From: Marinobacter salinexigens
Lineage (GTDB): Bacteria > Pseudomonadota > Gammaproteobacteria > Pseudomonadales > Oleiphilaceae
Direction: 5' to 3'
Assembly: GCF_008370345.1 (NCBI RefSeq)
Contig: NZ_VTUU01000003.1
Span: forward strand, 1 to 64,000
Length of the DNA: 64,000 nucleotides
The notes below the pieces were generated by a model, which saw nothing but the letters and a program-made list of their open reading frames with translations, was not told the origin of the DNA and did no database searches. How positions within the stretch are numbered: position 1 is the first letter of the stretch; each line of letters begins with the position of its first letter. Below, piece by piece: positions 15,654 to 24,922 of the stretch. A program made the position numbers and the translations under genes.

Positions 15654-16928
15654 TTACTGATATCCCTCGGGGAACGGATCCGGCTCCATCAGTTCCTGGG
15701 TCTCGTAGACTACGTCGTACTGACCGTCTGTCTTGGCGCGACCGATGCGGGTCTTGGACCACAGGTGATGGTTCTCGTGAATGCGCACGTAGCCTTCAGG
15801 CGCTTTGTTGAATTCGATGCCGGCGAATACTTCGCGGATCTTGTCGATGTCGAAAGAACCCGCTTTCTCAACCGCGAACTTCCACAGCCACGGGCCGAGG
15901 TAAGCAGCCTGGGTAACATCGCCGATCACCATGTCGTCGCCGTAGGCTTCTTTGAAAGCAGCTACGAAGTCTTTGTTGTTCGGGTTGTCCAGGCTCTGGA
16001 AGTACTTCATGGAGGCGTAGATGCCTTCGACGTTCTCACCACCGATGCCACGGATTTCATCCTCGGTCACGGAGATGGTCAGCAGCAGTGGCTTTTCTTC
16101 GGTGAAGTCGACACCGGCTGCTTTCATCTGCTTGTAGAAGGCCACGTTGGAGCCGCCAACCACAGAGGCGAAGATTACGTCTGGCTTCTTGAGCTTGATC
16201 TTGTTGATTACGGAGTTGAACTGGGTGTGGCCAAGCGGGTAGTACTCTTCACCCACCACTTTCAGGCCCAGTTTGTCGATGTGCTTGCGGGCGATTTTGT
16301 TGGAAGTACGCGGCCAGATGTAGTCAGAACCAAGCAGGTAGAAGGACTTGGCACCTTTTTCTTTAACAGCCCAGTCAATGCCTGCCAGGATCTGCTGGGT
16401 GGCTTCCTGTCCGGTGTAGATAACGTTCGGGGACTGCTCAAGGCCCTCGTAGAAGGTCGGGTAGTAGAGCATGCCGTTGTACTGTTCCATAACCGGCAGT
16501 ACGGCTTTACGTGAGGCCGACGTCCAGCAGCCGAAAATGGCGGCGACATCATCCTGGCGCAGAAGCTTGCGGGTTTTCTCCGCGAAGGTGGGCCAGTCAC
16601 TGGCGCCGTCTTCCTGAACAAACTCGATCTGGCGGCCCAGAACACCGCCGGACTCGTTGATCTGCTGGATGGCCAGCTTCTCTGCCTGCACCGAACCGAT
16701 CTCACTGATCGCCATGGTTCCGGTGATGGAGTGCAGAATGCCGACCTTGACGCTGTCGTCGGTCACAGCCAAACCAGTGGTATTCACTTCTTCCGTTGGC
16801 GGTACCGCGGCCTGAACGGAAGTCGCCAGCATTATGGATGCCGCCAGCGTCGCCAGGCTCTTCCGGAGCCCGATGCCCTTACCCAATGGCCGCCTTCCAG
16901 CGGCTGTCGTTGTGGTTCCCATGGTCAT
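15654..16928 (-). CDS. urtA: Urea/short-amide ABC transporter substrate-binding protein UrtA
   Basis: This 424-residue periplasmic binding protein has a long n-region and a signal peptide ending near SVQAA, followed by the type I fold. The opening VKVGILHSITGTMAISE and the VQEDGASDWPTFAEKTRKLL segment are typical of the UrtA/FmdD/AmiC-like group that binds urea or short amides. It heads the urt-ami operon on the minus strand. An ATG lies two codons downstream of the chosen start, but the difference is minor. Whether it prefers urea or formamide/acetamide cannot be read from the sequence; the neighbouring amidases and lack of urease in the window favour amides. Confidence 0.92.
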   Translation of the reverse strand: MTMGTTTTAAGRRPLGKGIGLRKSLATLAASIMLATSVQAAVPPTEEVNTTGLAVTDDSVKVGILHSITGTMAISEIGSVQAEKLAIQQINESGGVLGRQIEFVQEDGASDWPTFAEKTRKLLRQDDVAAIFGCWTSASRKAVLPVMEQYNGMLYYPTFYEGLEQSPNVIYTGQEATQQILAGIDWAVKEKGAKSFYLLGSDYIWPRTSNKIARKHIDKLGLKVVGEEYYPLGHTQFNSVINKIKLKKPDVIFASVVGGSNVAFYKQMKAAGVDFTEEKPLLLTISVTEDEIRGIGGENVEGIYASMKYFQSLDNPNNKDFVAAFKEAYGDDMVIGDVTQAAYLGPWLWKFAVEKAGSFDIDKIREVFAGIEFNKAPEGYVRIHENHHLWSKTRIGRAKTDGQYDVVYETQELMEPDPFPEGYQ

Positions 16929-17238
16929 TCCTCGCAGTGTTTGAAAACCGGTGCCGCGCTCCGTTCCGGAAGCACAGCGCCCACGTCAAACATTCTGCGC
17001 ACCCCCTTCATGGGTGCCCATTCGGCAATCGCCCCAGCGCACTACGTCATTTGACGCATTCCGGTACCGCCCGGAAAAGGCTAAAACCGCAGGCATCAGG
17101 TTAATGAAGGAACAACGCCCTCTGGCGCTATGGCACGTTTCTTGTTCTGCCTTCCTGATCATGTGCAATTCCAGCCCGGAATGCCCCATCGAAGGGCATC
17201 ATAAGGGGAGCGACTGAAACAGAAAGGTTCGGGGAGTC
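16929..17238. promoter_or_regulatory. Divergent intergenic region between urtA and the NCS1-kinase gene
   Basis: This 310-bp region has no gene. It contains the palindrome listed at 17043-17058, and a GGGGAG ribosome site before the ATG at 17239. No clear sigma-70 -35/-10 pair stood out for urtA, which suggests an activator-dependent promoter. Confidence 0.6.
17043..17058. promoter_or_regulatory. Operator-like palindrome upstream of urtA, shared with fmdA
   Basis: TACGTC-ATTT-GACGCA matches the fmdA site (TACGTC-ATTC-GACGTA) at 14 of 16 positions. It has the same orientation and nearly the same distance to its start codon (about 115 versus 130 bp). Flanking bases are partly conserved too. 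The site probably binds the regulator of short-amide use. Confidence 0.62.
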
Positions 17239-20200
17239 ATGGCAGTCAGACAGAACATTTTCAGGGTTCGGCGCAGCTACAATCAGTGGGTGGCCAACCA
17301 GACACTGGAAGACTATGCCCTGCGCTTCACGGCAAAGAGCGCCCGCCGCTGGTCCGCCGGTAGGGTCAGTAATACCGCCCTGGGCGCCATCTCGTTTCTC
17401 GCCATGGAAGCCATCGGTGGCTCCATCACCCTGCACTACGGTTTTGACAACGCTGTAGCCGCCATTCTGGTCGCCAGCCTGGTGATCTTCCTGACTGCCC
17501 TGCCCATCAGCTACTACGCGGCGCGATACGGCGTCGACATCGACTTGCTGACCCGGGGCGCCGGGTTCGGCTATATCGGCTCTACCATCACGTCGCTGAT
17601 CTACGCCTCCTTCACCTTCATATTTTTTGCCCTGGAGGCCGCCATCATGGCGATGGCACTGGAGATGCTCTTTGGCATACCCCTGGTAATTGGGTATCTG
17701 ATCTGCGCAGTGGTCATCATTCCGCTGGTCACCCACGGCATCACCACCATCAGTCAGTTCCAGGTCTGGACCCAGCCGGTTTTTATCCTGCTCCAGATCA
17801 CGCCGTTTGCGTTCATCATCTATTCCGATGCGTCTTCGGTATCCGACTGGACCCGTTTTGAGGGTATCAATGCCTCCGGCAGCGACGGATTCAATGTGCT
17901 GATGTTCGGCGCCGCCGCCGCCGTGGTGTTCTCGCTGATTGCACAGATTGGCGAGCAGGTGGATTTCCTGCGTTTCATACCCGAGCCCAGGAACCCGCGG
18001 GAAAAGCGGCGCTGGTGGGCAGCGGTGATGGCCGGTGGGCCGGGATGGATCATTGTCGGCATGCTGAAAATTCTGGCCGGCTCCTTTCTGGCGGTGCTTG
18101 CACTCAATCAGGGCGTAAATGCAGCGGAAGCGGCCGATCCGACCCAGATGTATCTCATTGCTTTCAACTACATCACCCATTCACCCGACATTTCTCTGGC
18201 GATGGCGGGGATTTTCGTCATTCTCTGCCAGCTGAAAATCAACGTAACCAACGCCTATGCAGGCTCCATTGCCTGGTCCAACTTCTTTTCCCGGCTGACC
18301 CACAGTCATCCCGGCCGGGTGGTGTGGCTGTTCTTCAACGTCGCCATCGCTCTGCTGGTTATGGAACTTGGCGTCTACCACGCACTGGAGGAAACCCTGG
18401 GCTTCTACGGCATTGTCGCCATTGCCTGGGTGGGTTCCCTGGTCGCTGACCTGGTGATCAACAAACCCTTGGGGCTGAGCCCGTCCTACATCGAGTTCAA
18501 ACGGGCGCACCTGTATGACATCAACCCGGTCGGTGTCGGCGCGATGATTACCGCATCGGTGGTGGGGATCACCTGTCACACCGGCATTCTGGGAGCCTAC
18601 CCCCAGGCCCTGTCACACTTTATTGCGCTGGGTGTGGCATTGATCACCGCCCCGCTGATCGCCTGGAAAACCGGCGGGCGCTACTACACCGCCCGGCCGT
18701 TTGTCCCCCTCGCCACGGACCACCAGCTGGTGCAGTGTTCCATCTGCGAGCATCGCTTCGAGCCGGAAGACGTTACCGACTGCCCCGCCTACGACGGCAC
18801 CATCTGTTCACTGTGCTGCTCTCTGGATGCCCGTTGTGCTGATGCCTGCAAACCCGGGGCGGGCTATCAGGAACAGCTGCAGCAGTTCCTCGGCCGGTTA
18901 CTGCCAGCACCGGCACTGGCCACGCTGAGTTCACGATTGGGGCACTTTCTGTCTTTGTTGGTGCTGGTGAACGGCCTGTCGGGTTTGCTGCTGTCATTGA
19001 TCTATTCGAAAACGCCGGTCGCTTCGGCGGCCGAGGCCGCGCTGCTATCGGTGACTCTGTGGAAGGTCTTTTTCATTCTGGTGATTGTGACTGGCGTCAT
19101 CTGCTGGCTGTTTGTTCTGGCTCACGAGAGCCGGCGGGTGGCAGAGGAAGAGTCGAGCCGGCAGACCCGACTGTTGATGGAAGAAATAGAAGCTCACAAA
19201 CGCACAGACCAGGCCCTGCAACAGGCCAAGGAGCAGGCCGACGCAGCCAACGGTGCCAAGAGTCGCTACCTCACCGGCATCAGCCACGAGTTGCGCTCTC
19301 CACTGAATGCCATCCTGGGCTACGCCCAACTCATGGACCAGGACGACAGCATTCCAACACACCGGAAAGAGGCCATTGGCGTCATTCGCCGCAGCGGTAT
19401 CTACCTGACGGACCTGATCGAAGGCCTGCTGGATATATCCAAGATCGAGGCCGGTCGCCTGGACCTGCACCGGGACCGGGTGCGGATTGGTTTCCTGATG
19501 GAACAACTGGTCACCATGTTCCGGCTGCAGGCGGAAGAGAAAGGGCTGTCCTTTGACTACAGCTGCCCGCTGCCCCTGCCCGAGGTGGTCACCACTGACG
19601 AGAAGCGCCTCCGGCAGATACTGATCAACCTGCTGTCCAACGCCATCAAGTACACTGACCGGGGGGGTGTCTCGCTGACCCTGCGCTACCGGAATCAGGT
19701 TGCCGAATTTACGGTGCGGGATACCGGGGAAGGCATCGCTGAAGAGAACATCGAACGCATATTCCGACCGTTCGAGCGCATCCGGAACCCCGGGCAAAGC
19801 CGCACCGGAACCGGTCTGGGCCTGACCATCACCCGCCTGCTGACGGAGATCATGGGCGGTGATATTTCCGTTGAAAGCGAACCGGGCCGGGGCAGCACGT
19901 TCAGGGTCAGCCTGATGCTTTCGACCCTGCACGGTATCGGCCACGGCGCCATTGCCACACCAACCCGGCGGATTTATGGCTATCAGGGTCCCCGTCGCAA
20001 AGTACTGGTGGTGGATGACGACGACTCCCACCGCCAGGTCATTCGGGCCCTGCTGTCTCCCCTCGGTTTTGAAATCACCGACACCGGTAATGCGCTGCAT
20101 GTGCTGGATCTGGTGTCGGCGATACAGCCGGATCTGGTCCTTCTGGACGTCAACATGCCTGGAATGAGCGGCTGGGAGGTGTTGCAGCAGCTACGGGATG

Positions 20201-20622
20201 ACAAACGCTCCATGCCGGTCGTAATGGTCTCCGCCGATGCCAAAGAGGGCTACCACGAGGCAGACGCCCCAAGCCTGCACGACGGCTACATTATCAAGCC
20301 CGTACGCCTGACCCGGCTACTGGATACCATGGGCCGGATTCTGGGTCTGGAATGGCGCTACGAGAAAAGCCCGGACCCACTGGCTGACATTGCGGTGCCA
20401 GAGAACGGTGATCTTCCGCTACCTGAGGTCCGGCACCTCCAGACCCTGATCGGTCTGGCCAGAATCGGTCATCGCAAGGGTCTTCTGGAGGCCCTGGATG
20501 CCCTGAAACACGGCGGTGCGGCGGATGAGCAATTTGTTCGGGAACTGACAACACTCACCAATGATTTCCAGTTCGAGAAGATACTCGTACTGCTCGAGGT
20601 ACCTGAAAATGAAGTCTCCTGA
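17239..20622 (+). CDS. NCS1 permease-histidine kinase-receiver fusion (putative amide/urea transceptor)
   Basis: This 1127-residue membrane protein has four parts. Residues 1 to about 490 resemble a full NCS1-family permease (cytosine/allantoin/hydantoin type), with about 12 membrane spans. Residues 500-537 hold eight cysteines (C500, C503, C515, C523, C526, C527, C533, C537) in a zinc-finger-like spacing. Two more membrane segments (about 570-625) and a short coiled coil lead into a histidine kinase: H683 (SHELRSPLN), N801 and D828 (DTGEGI) with a GTGLGLT G2 box. A receiver follows with D970 and a short alpha-helical tail. The design recalls CbrA, in which an SSS permease is fused to a kinase. 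It probably senses or carries a nitrogen compound and signals to the regulator just downstream. Confidence 0.88.
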   Translation: MAVRQNIFRVRRSYNQWVANQTLEDYALRFTAKSARRWSAGRVSNTALGAISFLAMEAIGGSITLHYGFDNAVAAILVASLVIFLTALPISYYAARYGVDIDLLTRGAGFGYIGSTITSLIYASFTFIFFALEAAIMAMALEMLFGIPLVIGYLICAVVIIPLVTHGITTISQFQVWTQPVFILLQITPFAFIIYSDASSVSDWTRFEGINASGSDGFNVLMFGAAAAVVFSLIAQIGEQVDFLRFIPEPRNPREKRRWWAAVMAGGPGWIIVGMLKILAGSFLAVLALNQGVNAAEAADPTQMYLIAFNYITHSPDISLAMAGIFVILCQLKINVTNAYAGSIAWSNFFSRLTHSHPGRVVWLFFNVAIALLVMELGVYHALEETLGFYGIVAIAWVGSLVADLVINKPLGLSPSYIEFKRAHLYDINPVGVGAMITASVVGITCHTGILGAYPQALSHFIALGVALITAPLIAWKTGGRYYTARPFVPLATDHQLVQCSICEHRFEPEDVTDCPAYDGTICSLCCSLDARCADACKPGAGYQEQLQQFLGRLLPAPALATLSSRLGHFLSLLVLVNGLSGLLLSLIYSKTPVASAAEAALLSVTLWKVFFILVIVTGVICWLFVLAHESRRVAEEESSRQTRLLMEEIEAHKRTDQALQQAKEQADAANGAKSRYLTGISHELRSPLNAILGYAQLMDQDDSIPTHRKEAIGVIRRSGIYLTDLIEGLLDISKIEAGRLDLHRDRVRIGFLMEQLVTMFRLQAEEKGLSFDYSCPLPLPEVVTTDEKRLRQILINLLSNAIKYTDRGGVSLTLRYRNQVAEFTVRDTGEGIAEENIERIFRPFERIRNPGQSRTGTGLGLTITRLLTEIMGGDISVESEPGRGSTFRVSLMLSTLHGIGHGAIATPTRRIYGYQGPRRKVLVVDDDDSHRQVIRALLSPLGFEITDTGNALHVLDLVSAIQPDLVLLDVNMPGMSGWEVLQQLRDDKRSMPVVMVSADAKEGYHEADAPSLHDGYIIKPVRLTRLLDTMGRILGLEWRYEKSPDPLADIAVPENGDLPLPEVRHLQTLIGLARIGHRKGLLEALDALKHGGAADEQFVRELTTLTNDFQFEKILVLLEVPENEVS

Positions 20623-21514
20623 TGACCGGAAAACCGTGGTTATGGTGGTCGATGACTCCATCGACTCCATCCGCATGATCAATGACGCTTTGGAAGAAGC
20701 CGGTATGACCGTACTGGTCGCACTGGAAGGTAATCAGGCCCTCACCATCAGCCAGAACATCACCCCGGATGTTGTGCTGATGGATGCAATGATGCCGAAC
20801 ATGGACGGCTTTGAAACCTGTCGGCGACTGAAGGAAAATCCCGCCTTTGCCGATGTCCCGATCATATTCATGACCGGCCTCAGTGATACGGAACATGTGG
20901 TGATGGGCCTCAATGCGGGCGGCGTCGATTATGTCACCAAGCCAATCAACACCACGGAATTGCTGGCACGGATGGACGTTCACCAGGCCAATGCGAGGAT
21001 GACCCGAAGCGCTCGAAGCGCCCTGGACACAGCGGGCCAGAATCTGTTCGCGGTGGACTATCAGGGCAACCTGCTCTGGGGCACGCCACAGGTCAGCCGG
21101 GCCCTGCCAGAGAACAATCATCCGGCGTATCCGGATCTCCGGGCACAGCTGGAGGCCTGGCTGAAGCACCAACCGGAGCCAGGGCACAGCCTGCCTCTGG
21201 ATGTTCTGGATTCACCCCGCTCGGTGGAATTCCTGGCATTAGTGGACGGTCGGGAATACCTGCTGCGGCTGAAGACGCCCCAAAACCAGAACAGCGCAAC
21301 CGCCGCATTACGGGATCGGTTTGAACTGACTCACCGGGAATCCGATGTGCTGCTGTGGATTGCCAACGGCAAGACCAACCGGGAAATCGGCCAGATCCTC
21401 GAAATGAGTCCCCGCACCGTCAACAAGCACCTTGAGCAGGTATTCCGTAAGCTCAATGTGGAGAATCGGACGGCCGCCGCGGCCAGTGCCATTCGTCTTC
21501 TGGCCACGCTGTAA
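20609..21514 (+). CDS. LuxR/NarL-type response regulator
   Basis: This 301-residue regulator has an N-terminal receiver with D14/D15 acidic residues and phosphorylatable D59 (VVLMDAMMP), a linker of about 100 residues, and a C-terminal LuxR helix-turn-helix (LTHRESDVLLWIANGKTNRE onward, about residues 240-295). The ATG at 20609 overlaps the kinase stop by 14 bp and has GAGGT upstream, so the two are coupled and form a cognate pair. A longer in-frame start at 20561 would lie deep in the kinase gene. It is the best candidate for binding the TACGTC-N4-GACGTA sites before urtA and fmdA. The linker is unusually long for a simple NarL-type protein and might hold a sensory domain. Confidence 0.92.
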   Translation: MKSPDDRKTVVMVVDDSIDSIRMINDALEEAGMTVLVALEGNQALTISQNITPDVVLMDAMMPNMDGFETCRRLKENPAFADVPIIFMTGLSDTEHVVMGLNAGGVDYVTKPINTTELLARMDVHQANARMTRSARSALDTAGQNLFAVDYQGNLLWGTPQVSRALPENNHPAYPDLRAQLEAWLKHQPEPGHSLPLDVLDSPRSVEFLALVDGREYLLRLKTPQNQNSATAALRDRFELTHRESDVLLWIANGKTNREIGQILEMSPRTVNKHLEQVFRKLNVENRTAAAASAIRLLATL

Positions 21515-21608
21515 CCCTCAATGCGCTTGTCACAATCGCCGGGTAAACCCGTTTCCAGTGCCTTATCGTATATGATGGCTCATGCCAAACAGTCCGGCGG
21601 AGACAGTC

Positions 21609-22343
21609 GTGTTTCGAAAAACAGCTCCAATACCCGTCCTTGTGCTCACCTCAGCGATAACCGCGGGACCCTATGTCCAGGCAGAGCCACAGCTACCGCC
21701 CTTCTCCGGCTTGCCCGCCCTGGATACTACATCCGGCTGGGAACCTCTCGAATTCCCCAAGATCAAGGAACACTCGCGGTACGAGCTGGTAACCGAGGAT
21801 GGCCAGCAGGTGGTGCGTTCAGACACCGACGGCGGCGCCTCGGGGCTGATCAGCCGGGTGCGGATTGTGCCGGGCCAGGCGTTGATTCTGCGCTGGCGCT
21901 GGAAGGTGTCGAATGTATTTGAGAAGGGGGATGCCAGACTGAAGTCCGGGGATGACTACCCCGCCCGAATCTACGTGGCGTTTGAATTTCAGCCCGCTAA
22001 GGCCGGCTTCTTCGAGAAGGCAAAACGAAAGGCGGTGGAGGTACTGTTTGGGGAAACCCTGCCCGGGAATGCCCTGAACTACATCTGGGCCAACCAGCTG
22101 CCGCAGGGGGATATCGTGCCCAATCCCTACACCGACCGCACCATGATGATCGCCGTGAACTCCGGGCCGGAACAGGCCGCTTCCTGGGTAACCGTTGAGC
22201 GGGATATCGTTGCGGATTACCGCGCCGCTTTCGGCGAGGAGCCGCCACCGGTGATCGGCATTGCCATTATGTCGGATTCCGACAACACCGGAGAACGGGC
22301 AACAGCGTGGTACGGTGATATCGAGCTGTTACCAGGCTCCTGA
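21609..22343 (+). CDS. DUF3047 protein, exported
   Basis: This is a protein of about 244 residues from GTG 21609, which follows GGCGGAGA with good spacing; an in-frame ATG at 21582 lacks a ribosome site. The chosen start gives a signal peptide (FRKTAPIPVLVLTSAITAGP to about VQA). The body has the DUF3047 pattern: WRWKV, DDYPARIYVAFEF, LNYIWANQLP, and a C-terminal IAIMSDSDNTGERATAWYGD. Function is unknown; the fold is probably a periplasmic beta-sandwich. It stands alone after the response regulator and converges on the next gene. Confidence 0.85.
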   Translation: MFRKTAPIPVLVLTSAITAGPYVQAEPQLPPFSGLPALDTTSGWEPLEFPKIKEHSRYELVTEDGQQVVRSDTDGGASGLISRVRIVPGQALILRWRWKVSNVFEKGDARLKSGDDYPARIYVAFEFQPAKAGFFEKAKRKAVEVLFGETLPGNALNYIWANQLPQGDIVPNPYTDRTMMIAVNSGPEQAASWVTVERDIVADYRAAFGEEPPPVIGIAIMSDSDNTGERATAWYGDIELLPGS

Positions 22344-22353
22344 AACCTCTGAT

Positions 22354-23163
22354 TCAGCGATACTTTTCGGGAAATCCCGGAACCACAAAACCCTGATTCA
22401 ATACCCGCACCGGTGGCACTTCACCGCGTTCCGCAAGCCGGACATAGGCATCGTCAAACTCCTCGCGGAGCAGGGCTGCCCGGGGATTCGCCAGGGAAAA
22501 CAGCCAGGCCAGGTTACGCGATCGCACTTCGGACTCCCGAATCTGACTGTCACCGGGCATGGTCAGGATGTCCCGGACTGGCTGACGATAATCCAGCAGG
22601 TAATCGCCCCGGTCCCGTTTGAGCATTTCCAGGGCTGCCCGGTGATTAGGTGCTTCGGTAACCCGGATGGATGGCTGACCTTCCAACCAGTACAGCAGGC
22701 CACCGTAGGTGTAGCCTCCAATCACAATCACTCTCTTGTTCTGGAGCTGATCGAAGTGATTCAGGGCAGATCTCCCAGACAGATACCAGGCGCTCAGCTG
22801 AACCGGCATCGGGCTCGCCCAGCTCTCAAGCACATGGCCCATCAGAGCAGGGACCCCGGAAACACCCGTCCAGGCGTCAATCTGGCCATTCTCCAGATAC
22901 AGGTAGGCTCTGCTGACAGGAAGATAGAGAAATTCCGGCGTGTAGCCGGCCTCAAGCGCCACCTTGCGGGTAATATCGATAAACATCCCGGAAGGTTCAC
23001 CGTCGTCATTACGATAGGTGATCGGTGGGAACTCGACATAGGCGATACGGACTGTATCGCCTGGGTTGCCATTGCCATGAGCCAGCTGGGCAAGAACTAA
23101 CATGCCTGCCAGTAACAGCAGCCGCGTCAGCCGGCTGACAATGCGAGGGAAACAACGGTACAT
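22354..23163 (-). CDS. Periplasmic solute-binding protein, family 3-like
   Basis: From ATG 23163 this is a 269-residue protein with a signal peptide (RLTRLLLLAGMLVLAQLAHG) and a bacterial extracellular solute-binding family 3 (PF00497-like) domain. The pattern VRIAYVEFPPITYRNDDGEP followed by GMFIDITRKVALEAGY is typical. A longer frame begins at 23238, but the shorter start gives a proper signal peptide. No permease or ATPase genes are adjacent, so it may be an orphan binding protein or a periplasmic sensor of the type seen in Marinobacter and Pseudomonas. The ligand is unknown. Confidence 0.8.
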   Translation of the reverse strand: MYRCFPRIVSRLTRLLLLAGMLVLAQLAHGNGNPGDTVRIAYVEFPPITYRNDDGEPSGMFIDITRKVALEAGYTPEFLYLPVSRAYLYLENGQIDAWTGVSGVPALMGHVLESWASPMPVQLSAWYLSGRSALNHFDQLQNKRVIVIGGYTYGGLLYWLEGQPSIRVTEAPNHRAALEMLKRDRGDYLLDYRQPVRDILTMPGDSQIRESEVRSRNLAWLFSLANPRAALLREEFDDAYVRLAERGEVPPVRVLNQGFVVPGFPEKYR

Positions 23164-23254
23164 GGACACCCGTTTTCGTTGGCCATAATTCCCAAAGAGT
23201 ATCAGACCCACGAAAAACTGCACTGCCGACCACCGCACACTGCCAGCAAGCCGA

Positions 23255-24760
23255 TCAGACGTGATGCATCACCATGTAGAGACCAAGCCCGCCCATAACC
23301 ACGGTGTATGGAAGCGCCATCATCACCATGCGCCCGTATGACAGCCGCACAAGGGGCGCAATGGCCGAGGTCAGCAGGAACAGGAAGGCGGCCTGACCGT
23401 TCGGGGTGGCCACACTCGGAAGGTTGGTACCTGTGTTGATGGCCACCGCCAGATCCTCGAAATGCTCAAAGCTGATGCTTCCGGCATCCAGGGCCTGTTT
23501 GACCTCACTGATGTAAACCGTCGCCACAAACACGTTGTCGCTGATCATCGACAATATGCCGTTGGCCAGGAAGAACATACCGGGCTGCTGTTCAACGGGC
23601 AGAGCCAGAACGTAATCAATAATGGGCTTGAACAGATGCTGATCGTGAATCACTGCAACCACCGCAAAGAACACCACCAGCAGTGAGGTAAACGGCAGGG
23701 ATTCCTGGAACGCCTTGCCAATCTGATGTTCATCGGTAATACCGGTAAACGAAGTAATCAGGATGATCACCAACAGCCCGATCAAGCCCACTTCGGCCAG
23801 GTGGAAAGCCAAACCGACCACCAGAATACCGGCAGCAATAGCCTGCACCCATAAAGCCGCCTGGTCTGCCTTGGTGCGCTTGGCGCGTTCATTATCCGCA
23901 AATTCTTCCAAAACCTTGCGAACCGGCTTGGGCAAACGACCTCCGTAACCAAACCAGCGCAGTTTCTCCAGCGCCCAGCAGGTAAACAGCCCCGCCGCCA
24001 GCACTGGCATACTTACCGGCGCCATCTGCAGGAAAAACGCACCGAAATCCCAACCCACCACCTTGGCGATCAGCAGGTTCTGGGGCTCACCCACCATGGT
24101 CGCAACGCCGCCCAGCGCAGTACCGATAGCACCGTGCATCAGCAGGCTTCGCAGGAATGCCCGGAAGTTTTCGAGATCTTCCCGGTGTAGTTCAACCACC
24201 TGATCATCGTTGTTGGCATTGTGATCAGCGTGCTGATAGCCCTTGCCCGAGGCCACTTTGTGATACACGGAATAAAAACCCACCGCCACGCTGATGATCA
24301 CCGCAGTGACCGTCAGAGCATCCAGGAAAGCGGACAGCAACGCAGCCGCGCTGCAGAACAGCAGGGACAACGCCGATTTGGAGCGCACACCTACCAGAAT
24401 CTGGGTGAACGTCACCAGCAGGAGTTCTTTCATGAAATAGATGCCCGCAACCATGAACATCAGCAGCAGGATAACCGGGAAATTCGTCAGCACCTCGTGA
24501 TAGACCGCATCCGGCGAGGTCAGCCCGATCAACAGGGATTCCACCGCCAGCAAGCCGCCCGGAAGCAGCGGGTAACACTTGAGCGCCATGGCGAGGGTAA
24601 AGATGAATTCTGCAATCAGCAGCCATCCTGCCGTTCCGGCTCCGAATACATACATGACGATGGGGTTGGCGATCAGGAACAGCAGGATGACCTGTTTGTA
24701 CCAGACGGGCGCCTTGCCAAGGAAATTATGGGTGAAGCCGGAGATTACTGTTGTAGGCAT
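23255..24760 (-). CDS. nhaB: Na+/H+ antiporter NhaB
   Basis: From ATG 24760 this is a 501-residue membrane protein of normal NhaB length. The N-terminus [20 protein letters not shown] then [13 protein letters not shown] is characteristic, as are [20 protein letters not shown] and [20 protein letters not shown]. It exports Na+ in exchange for protons and supports life at sea salinity. The open frame extends to 24919, but that part is the 5' leader, which begins just after a TATAAT box and contains a well-folded element, so the shorter start is chosen. Confidence 0.95.
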   Translation of the reverse strand: MPTTVISGFTHNFLGKAPVWYKQVILLFLIANPIVMYVFGAGTAGWLLIAEFIFTLAMALKCYPLLPGGLLAVESLLIGLTSPDAVYHEVLTNFPVILLLMFMVAGIYFMKELLLVTFTQILVGVRSKSALSLLFCSAAALLSAFLDALTVTAVIISVAVGFYSVYHKVASGKGYQHADHNANNDDQVVELHREDLENFRAFLRSLLMHGAIGTALGGVATMVGEPQNLLIAKVVGWDFGAFFLQMAPVSMPVLAAGLFTCWALEKLRWFGYGGRLPKPVRKVLEEFADNERAKRTKADQAALWVQAIAAGILVVGLAFHLAEVGLIGLLVIILITSFTGITDEHQIGKAFQESLPFTSLLVVFFAVVAVIHDQHLFKPIIDYVLALPVEQQPGMFFLANGILSMISDNVFVATVYISEVKQALDAGSISFEHFEDLAVAINTGTNLPSVATPNGQAAFLFLLTSAIAPLVRLSYGRMVMMALPYTVVMGGLGLYMVMHHV

Positions 24761-24831
24761 TGCAGGATTCTTCTGAGTTTGCGTGCTGAATAAAGTATGT
24801 GGCAGCGAGGCCACATCTTCCTTGATATTTG

Positions 24832-24892
24832 TGTACCGGATAATCGCCCAAAGGTGTCGGGTAACTACCCTTTTGGTCTTACCACCGGTACA
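24832..24892 (-). ncRNA. Structured 5' leader of nhaB, candidate cation-responsive riboswitch
   Basis: On the minus strand TGTACCGG and CCGGTACA close a 61-nt element by a perfect 8-bp stem. Inside are TGGT-AAGA-CCA, and AAAGG/CCTTT enclosing GGGTAGTTACCC. It begins about 4 nt after the start predicted from the TATAAT box at 24903-24908. Its place before an Na+/H+ antiporter suggests an ion-sensing RNA such as the known Na+ (DUF1646) or Li+ (nhaA) classes, but I could not match a consensus from memory. Confidence 0.5.
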
Positions 24893-24902
24893 AAGCCGCG
24901 CC

Positions 24903-24908
24903 ATTATA
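24903..24908 (-). promoter_or_regulatory. nhaB promoter -10 box
   Basis: A perfect TATAAT on the minus strand lies 15 bp past the end of badK and directly upstream of the nhaB leader. The -35 region falls within the last codons of badK and is not well conserved. Confidence 0.6.
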
Positions 24909-24922
24909 GCGGAAAACACGTA

